Source: CAVUCH01 sp963739995
GTDB taxonomy: Bacteria > Acidobacteriota > Vicinamibacteria > Vicinamibacterales > JAENWD01
Direction: 5' to 3'
Assembly: GCA_963739995.1 (NCBI GenBank)
Contig: CAVUCH010000003.1
Coordinates: forward strand, 62,001 to 126,000
DNA: 64,000 bases
Shown: in pieces, positions 17,497 to 25,292 of the stretch
Layout: each line of letters starts with the position of its first letter
How positions within the stretch are numbered: position 1 is the stretch's first letter
Program-made: the position numbers and the translations under genes
The notes under the pieces: model-generated
What the model was told of the DNA's origin: nothing
Databases searched by the model: none
Seen by the model: only the letters and a program-made list of their open reading frames with translations

Positions 17497-18402
17497 ATGA
17501 GCAAGAAAGCCGCGAGCGCCGCGTCGAAGCGTGCCGGCCGGTCACTGCACATCGGGCTGAACGCTGTAGCGCGGGCACACTACGGAGGCTGGAGCGGGAG
17601 GCTGGCTGCGTGCGAGTTCGACGCGAACGACATGGCCGCCATCGCGCGCTCACGCGGGATCCGTCCGAAGGTGCTGTTGACGAAGGCAGCCACGCGCGCG
17701 AAGGTGCTCGCGGGCATTCGGTCGGCGGCAACACGTCTGAAGAAGGGAGATCTGTTCCTTCTGACCTACTCGGGCCACGGCGGGCAACTGCCGGACGTCA
17801 CCAGCGAGGAGAAGGACGGCCGAGACGAGACGTGGTGCCTGTACGACGGCGAACTGATCGATGACGAGCTGTACTACGCCCTGAGCCGGTTCGCCACCGG
17901 AGTCCGCATCCTCGTGCTCTCCGACAGCTGCCACAGCGGTACCGTGACGCGGGCCCCGATAATGGCGGGCTCCGACGCAAAGACACGGTCGCGCATGATG
18001 CCGCCCGCGGTCGCGGATGCGACCTATAGGAAGCACCAGCGGTTCTACGACGGGCTGCAACGAAAGATTGGCAAGGCGGCGGGCGCGGCTCCCCGGGTGG
18101 ACCCTGACACCGCGCTGGCGCAACTGGTCGTCAAGCCACGGCTCGCGCGGATCGTCACGAAGTTCGGCCCTGCGTGCATCCTCATCTCGGGATGTCAGGA
18201 CAACCAGACCTCGATGGACGGCGATCGAAACGGCGCATTCACCCGAGCCTTGCTGGACGTATGGGCCGAGGGGGCATTCCCGGGGGACTACCGTCGGTTT
18301 CACGCGACCATCCGGAGCCGCCTCCCGGCGTCGCAGTCTCCGAACCTGTTTACGCTCGGCCGGGCGGCAACCTTCGCGAAGCAGCGGCCGTTCGCGGTGT
18401 GA
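17497..18402 (+). CDS. Caspase-like (C14, metacaspase/orthocaspase) protease
   Basis: 301 residues from ATG at 17497, with GAGGAG 7 bases upstream. The p20-like fold is indicated by LHIGLNAV near the N-terminus, the catalytic His94 in LTYSGHGG and Cys145 in LSDSCHSG. A basic N-terminal 15 residues precede the domain. After the dyad comes a Lys/Arg-rich insertion, then CILISGCQDNQTSMDGDRNGAFT, the end of the caspase domain. No signal peptide, death-fold or repeat domain is attached and no obvious effector gene is adjacent. Cleavage after Arg/Lys is expected for metacaspase-type enzymes. Role could be stress response or defence; not determinable here. Confidence 0.88.
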   Translation: MSKKAASAASKRAGRSLHIGLNAVARAHYGGWSGRLAACEFDANDMAAIARSRGIRPKVLLTKAATRAKVLAGIRSAATRLKKGDLFLLTYSGHGGQLPDVTSEEKDGRDETWCLYDGELIDDELYYALSRFATGVRILVLSDSCHSGTVTRAPIMAGSDAKTRSRMMPPAVADATYRKHQRFYDGLQRKIGKAAGAAPRVDPDTALAQLVVKPRLARIVTKFGPACILISGCQDNQTSMDGDRNGAFTRALLDVWAEGAFPGDYRRFHATIRSRLPASQSPNLFTLGRAATFAKQRPFAV

Positions 18403-18420
18403 CACGGAGCGGTCTGTTGT

Positions 18421-18453
18421 GCACCGCCGGAACTGAAGTTCCGGCTCCACATC
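18421..18453. repeat. Dispersed hairpin repeat, GGAAC variant (inverted orientation)
   Basis: GCCGGAACTGAAGTTCCGGC preceded by TGTGCACC and followed by TCCACATC; reverse orientation relative to the copy at 3888. Located directly 3' of the caspase-like gene. Confidence 0.78.
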
Positions 18454-18482
18454 GCCGATCTGCGTCCTCCGTCGCCCGGCTC

Positions 18483-18659
18483 CTAGCAGCCCGTATATGG
18501 TGAAAGACCGGCGTCGCACCGAGGGCGCGGAGGCGCCCCGCCGGCAAGGCGCGACGACCGAGAATACCGGCAGTATTTGAGGAAGAAGCACCGCAGCCGG
18601 CGGGGCTGCATCGGCGGCCGAATGCAGCCGGCCTTTCACCACGGGCTGGTAGCGCCTAG
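18483..18659. mobile_element. CTAG-bounded MITE-like element, copy B
   Basis: 177 bp of non-coding DNA flanked on both sides by CCTAG. The termini are long imperfect inverted repeats: CAGCCCGT..TGGTGAAAGACCGG on the left and the complement of CCAGCCCGTGGTGAAAGGCCGG, trimmed, on the right. The core (18543 onward, GGCAAGGCGCGACGACCGAG, then a short AT-rich block and GAGGAAGAAG) is homologous to copy A near 9597-9762. GCCCCGCCGGC and GCCGGCGGGGC flank the core as an inner inverted repeat. No open frame. Consistent with a non-autonomous element with target duplication at CTAG. Confidence 0.7.
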
Positions 18660-18687
18660 TTCCCGTCTCCTATCCCTCGCGTGTGCT

Positions 18688-18856
18688 ATAGTTTCGAGCC
18701 GATAACACTCCTCCGTGCGGGTGCACCCAGCAACCTGCCGCGAGGTCGCCTGGCCTCCCAAGCCGGGAGCCTCACATCCTGATCGCGCAGGCCCGCATCT
18801 GTCGGTGCCTGAGTGTCGCTGACGAACCGTTCGGCCCGCAGGCATAGGCCTGCGCT
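18688..18856 (+). ncRNA. Possible structured RNA or leader upstream of RNase J
   Basis: A TATAGT -10-like box (18688-18693) precedes a region that can fold as a nested rod. ACACTC (18706) pairs with GAGTGT (18812), GTGCGGG (18716) with CCCGCAT (18793), and CCTGCCGCGA with TCGCGCAGG. Inside lies a hairpin GGCCTCCC/GGGAGCC. A separate GCAGGC-ATAG-GCCTGC hairpin follows shortly before the rnj start. The shape resembles 6S RNA or a long regulatory leader, but no family signature was matched. It may be only an untranslated leader. Confidence 0.35.
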
Positions 18857-18865
18857 GGTGCATCG

Positions 18866-20557
18866 ATGACCATCGCACACCGCGGGCCGGAGCCCGGCGG
18901 ACCATCCCTCGAGATCGTGGCCCTGGGCGGCCTCGGCGAGTTCGGCCTGAACATGCTGGCCGTCTCGTGCGGCGAGACCACCATCGTCATCGACGCGGGC
19001 GGGATGTTCGCGGGGCCGGAACTGCCGGGCGTCGACCGCATCGTGCAGGACCTGACCTACCTGGAGGATCGGCGCGTCAGCGCACTGGTGCTGACGCACG
19101 GGCACGAAGACCATATCGGCGGCGTGCCGTATCTGATGCCCCTGCTGGACGGGAAGATCTACGCCACCCCGCTCACGCTGGCGTTCATCGGACCGAAGCT
19201 CCAAGAGCACGGCATCGACGCCGCGGATCGGTTCCAGGCGGTGAGTCCGGGCGATCGCGTGGCGGTGGGGCCAATCGAGGTCGAGTTCATCCGCGTGACG
19301 CACAGCATGCCGGATTGCGTGGCGCTGGCGCTGCACACCCCGGCCGGCATCATCGTCCACACCGGCGACTTCAAGGTGGATCAGACGCCGCTCGACGGCG
19401 AGCACTTCGACTTTCACCGGTTTGCCGCTCTGGGCGCCCAGGGGGTACTCGCCCTGTTTGCCGACAGCACGAACATCGATCGGCGAGGGTGGACGGGATC
19501 GGAGATCGAGGTGATCGACGCGTTCGAGGAGATCTTCACGAGCGCGCCCGGGCGGCTGGTGGTCGCGGCGTTCGCGTCGAGTATCTACCGGATGCAGATA
19601 CTCGTGCGGCTGGCCGCGCAGTTCGGCCGCAAGGTCGCGTTCGTGGGCCGCGGGATGATCGAAAACTCGCAAACCGCCCAACGCCTCGGCTACCTGGAGA
19701 TTCCACCAGAGGTGGTGGTGCGTGACAGCGAGGTCCCGGGCGTGGCGCCAAAGGCGCTGCTCTGCATTGCGACCGGTTCGCAGGGTGAGTCGCAGGCGGC
19801 GCTCTCGCGGATCGCCATCAACGATCACCGCTACGTGCGGATCGAGCCGGGCGACACGGTCGTGCTGTCGGCCCGCGCCATCCCCGGCAACGAGAAGGCG
19901 ATCTCGCGTGTCATGAATCACGTTACGCGGCGCGGCGCCGATATAGTGACCGAGAGCATGAAACACGTGCACGTGTCGGGACACGGCAGCGAGGAGGAAC
20001 TGAAGCTGATGCTCTCCCTCGTGCGGCCGCGGTACCTCGTGCCCGTCCACGGCGAGTACCGACAGCTCGCCCATCACAAGCGCGTCGCCGAACGCGTGAC
20101 GGGCAACACCGGGCACGAAGTCGAGGTGCTGCTCATCGAGAACGGCGACGTGCTGCGGTTCGACCGCGCCGGAGCCGGCGTCGTCGCGAAAGCACCGACG
20201 GGGCGGGTGCTGATCGACGGTTCGGGCGTGGGCGAGGTCGGTGACGAAGTGCTGCGCGACCGCCGCCACCTGGCGGTGGACGGGCTGGCGCTGCCGCTCG
20301 TGGCCATCAGCAAACACGATGGTTCGCTGGCCAGCCCGCCCGAGATCATCACGCGCGGTTTCGTCACCGACCCGGGCGACGAGTCGCTGCTCGCGGACGG
20401 GGGACGGATGCTCGCCGAGACGATTGGACGCATACCCGTCGAGGAGCGGACCGATCCCGGGCTGCTGCGGGACACGGTGCGGGACGAAGTGCGCCGCTTT
20501 CTGCGGAAGCGGTCGGGGCGGCGCCCGCTGGTGCTGCCCGTCATCATGGAGATCTGA
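18866..20557 (+). CDS. rnj: Ribonuclease J
   Basis: 563 residues. Metallo-beta-lactamase/beta-CASP RNase: the zinc-binding HxHxDH is H78-x-H80-x-D82-H83 in LTHGHEDHIGG, a further ligand His lies in RVTHSMPD, and IIVHTGDFK carries the Asp. The beta-CASP region has GRGMIENSQTA, LCIATGSQGE and SGHGSEEELKLML. RNase J acts as 5'-3' exo- and endonuclease in mRNA decay and rRNA processing. The C-terminal domain is present. ftsK starts immediately after its stop, so they are probably cotranscribed. Confidence 0.95.
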   Translation: MTIAHRGPEPGGPSLEIVALGGLGEFGLNMLAVSCGETTIVIDAGGMFAGPELPGVDRIVQDLTYLEDRRVSALVLTHGHEDHIGGVPYLMPLLDGKIYATPLTLAFIGPKLQEHGIDAADRFQAVSPGDRVAVGPIEVEFIRVTHSMPDCVALALHTPAGIIVHTGDFKVDQTPLDGEHFDFHRFAALGAQGVLALFADSTNIDRRGWTGSEIEVIDAFEEIFTSAPGRLVVAAFASSIYRMQILVRLAAQFGRKVAFVGRGMIENSQTAQRLGYLEIPPEVVVRDSEVPGVAPKALLCIATGSQGESQAALSRIAINDHRYVRIEPGDTVVLSARAIPGNEKAISRVMNHVTRRGADIVTESMKHVHVSGHGSEEELKLMLSLVRPRYLVPVHGEYRQLAHHKRVAERVTGNTGHEVEVLLIENGDVLRFDRAGAGVVAKAPTGRVLIDGSGVGEVGDEVLRDRRHLAVDGLALPLVAISKHDGSLASPPEIITRGFVTDPGDESLLADGGRMLAETIGRIPVEERTDPGLLRDTVRDEVRRFLRKRSGRRPLVLPVIMEI

Positions 20558-22867
20558 TTGGCCGGAACCTCCACGCTCACCCGTCGTGCCAGTGAGTTCC
20601 TGGGTGTAGCCCTCTTCGCGGCCGCCGTTCTCTGGATCGTAGCGCTCGTGACATACGAGCCGAGCGATCCCGCCTGGTTCTTCAGCACGGGCGCGGCGCA
20701 CCCCCCCGCCAACTTCGCCGGACTGGTTGGCGCCTTCATCGCGGAGGCCTCGTTCCAGGTGGTCGGCTACGCGTCGTACCTGATTCCCGCCGCACTCGTC
20801 GTGCTCGGGTGGCACTATTTCTGGTGCCGATCGCTGGACGCGATCTACACGAAGTTCGTCGGGACGGTGCTGCTCTTCGCCAGCCTCAGCGGCCTGCTGG
20901 CGCTGGCGATTGGAAATAGCGAGATCGACGGACACGCCTTTCGCGCGGGCGGCTCGGTGGGGCAGCTGATTTCGAACCTTTCGGCGGGATATCTGAACCG
21001 CGCCGGCGCGCTGATCGTGCTGCTGACGCTGCTCTTCATGTCCGTCATCCTGGCCACACAGCTCTCGTTCGGGCGCATGTTCGCGTTCGCGTTCCAGACG
21101 CTGCTGGCGGGATGGCGACACATGCTGGCCAGTCTGCGCGAGTGGCGCGAGAACCGCCGCCGTGACAAGCAGCGGCAGGAGGTAATCGCGAAGCACGCGA
21201 GGAAGAGCGGCGTGAAGCCGGAGGAGCTCGAGGCCGAGCGTCCTGCGCTCACCACCAGGCCGCAGCGCGAAGCCGCCAGTGCCAAGCCTGCGCCCGAGCC
21301 GGTCCGGGTGGCTCCCCCACCGCGCGGGCGGGAGCGCGCCCGCGTGGTGACGCCCCCGCTGCCCCTCAACGAGAGCGATGGCGCCGCGTCGCGTGCGCCC
21401 ATCGAGCGGAAGCTTGGGGGCTTCACGCTGCCGCCGCTCGCGTTGCTCGATGCGCCCCGTACCGAACGCAAGGTCGACGAGCGCGAGCTGATGGAGGGAG
21501 CGCGGCAGCTCGAGGAGAAATGCCGCGAGTTCGCCGTCGAGGGTGCGGTCGTGCAGATTCACCCCGGCCCGGTGGTGACCACCTACGAGTTCAAGCCGGA
21601 CGCCGGCGTGAAGTACAGCAAGATCACCGGCCTCGCCGACGATCTCTGCCTCGCGATGCAGGCCGAATCCGTGCTCATCGATCGGCTCCCCGGCAAGTCC
21701 ACGGTCGGCATCCAGATTCCCAACGTGAACCGCGAGACAATCTCATTGCGCGAGCTGCTCGAATCCGAGCCGTACGTCCGGTCGGCGTCGAAGCTCTCGC
21801 TGGCGCTCGGCAAGACAATCCACGGAGAGCCGTTCATCGCGGATCTGGCGATCATGCCCCATCTGCTCATCGCGGGCTCGACCGGCACGGGCAAGTCGGT
21901 GGGGCTGAACGGCATGCTCACGAGCGTGCTCTACCGCGCCACGCCGGACGACGTCCGGCTGATCATGATCGACCCGAAGCGGCTCGAGCTCGGGATGTAC
22001 GAAGACATCCCCCACCTGCTCACGCCGGTCGTCGTGGACCCGAAGCAGGCGTCGAACGCGCTGCGGTGGGCCGTCCGCGAGATGGAAGAGCGGTACAAGA
22101 CGCTCGCGGCGGAAGGCGTGCGGAACATCGAGCAGTACAACCGCAACATGCGGATTCTGATCGACCAGAAGGAACCCGGGAAGAACGGAGAGCCGGCGAA
22201 GACGCTGCCGTTCATCATCGTGGTGATCGATGAACTGGCCGACCTCATGATGGTGGCCGGCAACGAGGTGGAAGAGTCGATCTGCCGGCTTGCGCAGATG
22301 GCGCGCGCCGTCGGCATTCACCTGATTCTCGCGACGCAGCGCCCGTCCGTCGACGTCATCACCGGGCTGATCAAGGCCAACCTGCCGGCACGGATCGCGT
22401 TCCGCGTGTCCTCGAAGATCGATTCGCGCACCGTGCTCGACGGGAACGGCGCGGAACAATTGCTGGGCAAAGGAGACCTCCTCTACCTGCCGCCGGCCTC
22501 GTCGCGGTACGTGCGCCTGCATGGGCCCTACATCTCGGAGCAGGAGAGCGCGCGGCTCGCCAGTTTCCTGCGCAAGCAGGGCAAGCCGGTCTACGACGAG
22601 ACGATCACGTCCGAAGAGAAGACGATGGACGCGATCGAGCTGGAGAAGGACGACCTGTACGACGAGGCGGCCCGCATCATCGTGCAGAGCGGGCAGGCCT
22701 CGATTTCGTACCTGCAGCGCCGCCTGCGGATTGGCTTCAGCCGTGCAGCGCGGCTCGTCGACATGATGGAGGCCGAGGGCCTCGTGTCACCGGGCGCCGG
22801 CGGAAAACCGCGCGAGGTGCTCGTGGACAAGCACTACTTCGACGAAGTGGACGCACAGCTTCGATGA
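20558..22867 (+). CDS. ftsK: DNA translocase FtsK/SpoIIIE
   Basis: 769 residues, TTG start directly after the rnj stop codon. The N-terminal 180 residues hold four hydrophobic segments that anchor it in the membrane at the septum. A basic and Pro-rich linker follows, then the alpha/beta motor with Walker A in LIAGSTGTGKSVGLN, Walker B in FIIVVIDELADLMM and the ATQRPSVDVITGLIKAN block. The C-terminal winged-helix gamma domain (YDEAARIIVQSGQASISYLQ, trimmed) reads polarity sequences on DNA. It pumps chromosomes through the closing septum and activates XerCD at dif. Its stop overlaps the amidase start by 4 bp. Confidence 0.96.
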   Translation: MAGTSTLTRRASEFLGVALFAAAVLWIVALVTYEPSDPAWFFSTGAAHPPANFAGLVGAFIAEASFQVVGYASYLIPAALVVLGWHYFWCRSLDAIYTKFVGTVLLFASLSGLLALAIGNSEIDGHAFRAGGSVGQLISNLSAGYLNRAGALIVLLTLLFMSVILATQLSFGRMFAFAFQTLLAGWRHMLASLREWRENRRRDKQRQEVIAKHARKSGVKPEELEAERPALTTRPQREAASAKPAPEPVRVAPPPRGRERARVVTPPLPLNESDGAASRAPIERKLGGFTLPPLALLDAPRTERKVDERELMEGARQLEEKCREFAVEGAVVQIHPGPVVTTYEFKPDAGVKYSKITGLADDLCLAMQAESVLIDRLPGKSTVGIQIPNVNRETISLRELLESEPYVRSASKLSLALGKTIHGEPFIADLAIMPHLLIAGSTGTGKSVGLNGMLTSVLYRATPDDVRLIMIDPKRLELGMYEDIPHLLTPVVVDPKQASNALRWAVREMEERYKTLAAEGVRNIEQYNRNMRILIDQKEPGKNGEPAKTLPFIIVVIDELADLMMVAGNEVEESICRLAQMARAVGIHLILATQRPSVDVITGLIKANLPARIAFRVSSKIDSRTVLDGNGAEQLLGKGDLLYLPPASSRYVRLHGPYISEQESARLASFLRKQGKPVYDETITSEEKTMDAIELEKDDLYDEAARIIVQSGQASISYLQRRLRIGFSRAARLVDMMEAEGLVSPGAGGKPREVLVDKHYFDEVDAQLR

Positions 22868-24783
22868 GCCCCTGGGAGATGCGGATGCGCCTGTTCCTCC
22901 GCCTTGCCGTCGCCGTCCTTGCCTGCCTCATGGTGGCCCCGCCCGCCTCGGCCGCGACGCCGCGCGCGAGGTACCTCCGAGCGCTGGAGCGTGAGGAGGC
23001 GGTGCGCCCCGCCCTGGCGGCGGTTCGCGTGACGCCGGCCGCAGTGGCGGAGACACGGAGAGTCATCAAGGCGTACGAGCGGATCGTGTCCGCGTTCCCT
23101 GCGAGCGGCTATACGGACAACGCGCTCTGGCGGGCCGCCAGGCTGGCGGCGGACGTTTGGGCGCAGACCGGCACCGATTCCGACCGCGTCCTCGCAACGG
23201 GGCTGTACAAGCGGCTCATCGCGGGGTACCCGACGAGTTCGCTCGTCGCGCAGGCCCGTCCGGAACTCGCCCGCCTGGAGCGCTCGAAGGCTGCAGCGCC
23301 GAGAACCGCGTCTGGTGAGGATCGGGTGATCGCGGTGCCGCCGCCGGCAACGCTGCGCGCCCGGGACGTGCCGAAGCTGCCGGCGGGCTCCTCCTCGGGC
23401 GCCGCTGCGCCCGCCTCGTCGCCAGCTGCCGGCGAGCGCGCGCCCGCCCCTGGCGATCGCGCGACCATCCGGGACATCAAGCGCGTGACGCTGCCCGGCG
23501 CAATGCGGGTGATGATCGAGCTGGATCGCGAGGTGACCTACCGCGAGGAGCGCATCGGCAATCCCGACCGCGTATTCGTCGACCTGCGTGCCACGGGGCC
23601 AGGGGCAGGCCTGCGCACCACGCAGACGTTCAGCGACGGCGCGGTGCGGCAGATCCGGATCGGGCAGCGCCCCGACAACAGCACGCGCGTGGTGCTCGAG
23701 ATCGACGGGAAGACGCGCCATTCCGTGTTCGCGTTGTACGATCCGTACCGGCTCGTAATCGACTGCGAGCTGCCGGGCGACACCGAAACACCGGCGCGCG
23801 CATCCGCCGCGCCCGAGCCGCTGCCGGTCGTGACCTCCGACGCGCCGATGGCGAACCCGGCAACAGCCGCCGACACCAGGCCAACCGCCACCGCGGGCAA
23901 GTCCGTCAGCCCTCTTCCGCCGGCACGGACGCGGACATCCGGCAAGGCGGCATCGCGCGACCGCGCAAACACGCCACTCGAGACGCGGAGCAACGACGCC
24001 CTCGCCGAGGCGGTGGCGGGAGCGCCGACGCTTGGTGGGACGCCGTCCGTCAATCTCGAAGGCGGGTTCTCGCTCTCACGCCAGCTGGGGCTGGGCGTCG
24101 CCCGGGTGGTCATCGATCCGGGACACGGCGGGCATGACCCCGGTGCCCGCGCGAAGGGGCTGACCGAGGCAGACGTCGTTTTGGATGTGGCGCTGAGGCT
24201 CGAGCAACTGCTGCTCAAGCAGCCCGGGGTCGAGGTGATGCTCACCCGCCGCACCGACGTGTTCATCCCGCTGGAGGAGCGAACGGAGATCGCCAACCGC
24301 GAAGACGCGGACCTGTTCCTCTCCATTCACGTCAACGCGCACCGCAGCCCGAAGGCGCGGGGCGTCGAGACGTATTTCCTGAACTTCGCCTCGAACCCAG
24401 ACGCGCAGGCGGTGGCGGCCCGCGAGAACGCCGCCTCTGGCCGCACGATGCACAGCCTGCCCGACATCGTGACGGCCATCACGCTGAACGACAAGCTGGA
24501 TGAGTCGCGGGACTTCGCCACGCTGGTGCAGCGCGCGATGATCGATCGGTTGCGAACCCACGATGTTCGTGACCTGGGCGTCAAGCAGGCGCCGTTCGTC
24601 GTCCTCATCGGCGCGGGGATGCCCAGCGTGCTCGCGGAGATCTCGTTCGTCACGAACCCGCAGGAAGGCAAGCTGCTCAAGGCGAAGGCCTACCGGCAGC
24701 GGATCGCGGAGGCGTTGTTCGACGGCATTGCGCAGTATCAACGCGCCTTGAAGAACGTACGCACGGTGGCTAATCAGAACTAG
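22864..24783 (+). CDS. amiC: N-acetylmuramoyl-L-alanine amidase with AMIN domain (AmiC type)
   Basis: 639 residues with a signal peptide (about residues 1-37). A short helical TPR-like region follows, then an AMIN domain (about 200-310, including RVFVDLRATGPG and RYGS-like beta strands), a Ser/Pro/Ala-rich linker, and a C-terminal Amidase_3 zinc domain. The latter has VVIDPGHGGHDPGA, LSIHVNAHRS and the late Glu in LAEISFVTNPQE. It cleaves the amide between MurNAc and the stem peptide in the periplasm, needed for daughter-cell separation. Coupling to ftsK fits a division role. The TAG stop begins a heptamer array. Confidence 0.94.
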   Translation: MSPWEMRMRLFLRLAVAVLACLMVAPPASAATPRARYLRALEREEAVRPALAAVRVTPAAVAETRRVIKAYERIVSAFPASGYTDNALWRAARLAADVWAQTGTDSDRVLATGLYKRLIAGYPTSSLVAQARPELARLERSKAAAPRTASGEDRVIAVPPPATLRARDVPKLPAGSSSGAAAPASSPAAGERAPAPGDRATIRDIKRVTLPGAMRVMIELDREVTYREERIGNPDRVFVDLRATGPGAGLRTTQTFSDGAVRQIRIGQRPDNSTRVVLEIDGKTRHSVFALYDPYRLVIDCELPGDTETPARASAAPEPLPVVTSDAPMANPATAADTRPTATAGKSVSPLPPARTRTSGKAASRDRANTPLETRSNDALAEAVAGAPTLGGTPSVNLEGGFSLSRQLGLGVARVVIDPGHGGHDPGARAKGLTEADVVLDVALRLEQLLLKQPGVEVMLTRRTDVFIPLEERTEIANREDADLFLSIHVNAHRSPKARGVETYFLNFASNPDAQAVAARENAASGRTMHSLPDIVTAITLNDKLDESRDFATLVQRAMIDRLRTHDVRDLGVKQAPFVVLIGAGMPSVLAEISFVTNPQEGKLLKAKAYRQRIAEALFDGIAQYQRALKNVRTVANQN

Positions 24784-24859
24784 GCGGTGGGCGGTGGGCG
24801 GTAGGCGGTAGGCGGTAGGCGGTAGGCGGTGGGCGGTAGGCGGTAGGCGGTGGGCGGTG
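24781..24859 (+). repeat. Heptanucleotide tandem array (GGCGGTR)n, about 11 units
   Basis: Period-7 array of GGCGGTG and GGCGGTA units beginning with the TAG stop codon of amiC and reading in its sense. Same unit as the arrays at 5953 and 38858. Confidence 0.93.
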
Positions 24860-24867
24860 GCGAGTTG

Positions 24868-24893
24868 GCCAGGCTTGAGGTCCTGGCTCCACA
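24868..24893. repeat. Degenerate hairpin repeat next to heptamer array
   Basis: GCCAGGCTTGAGGTCCTGGC followed by TCCACA. It keeps the TCCACA flank and a partly paired stem of the dispersed hairpin family, but is diverged. It directly adjoins the heptamer array. Confidence 0.45.
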
Positions 24894-24974
24894 ACGGATC
24901 GAGCCGACCGGCGCAGAGCATGTTCACTGCCGCGGCGCGAAGGCCGCTGTCGGCGACCCCACACGACGATCCGA

Positions 24975-25265
24975 TCAGAGCGAATGGACGGCTGGAGGCT
25001 GGGGGCCGGCGGCCGATCGCCGCGGCGGCTCGAGACGCAGACGGATCTGATCGCCGGCCTCCCCGTCCCGCCGGGCGCGCGCGCTGCGCAGGCGCACCCA
25101 GATGAAGATCCCGCCCGCCACGAGTCCCATCAGGAGGGACAGCGCGAGGATGATCCCCGTCAGCCCGAGCGCCTGCCCGATGATCTGCCCCAGGCCAAGC
25201 TCCTGCGCGGGCTCACCAACGACGCGAACCATGATCGGTTGAACCGGTGGCTGCACGGGATCCAT
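24975..25265 (-). CDS. Small single-pass membrane protein, unknown function
   Basis: 96 residues. The central segment GLTGIILALSLLMGLVAGGIFIWV is one long hydrophobic helix (spans more than 20 residues; only its ends are informative), followed by Arg-rich cytosolic residues and a Pro-rich tail, so N-out/C-in is likely. No motif is recognised. It lies 27 bp downstream of pepA in the same direction. A TACAAT sequence overlaps its ATG. A genuine gene is likely from the ordered hydropathy, but the family is unknown. Confidence 0.6.
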   Translation of the reverse strand: MDPVQPPVQPIMVRVVGEPAQELGLGQIIGQALGLTGIILALSLLMGLVAGGIFIWVRLRSARARRDGEAGDQIRLRLEPPRRSAAGPQPPAVHSL

Positions 25266-25292
25266 TGTACACGCCGGTTCCGGCAGGTCGGG

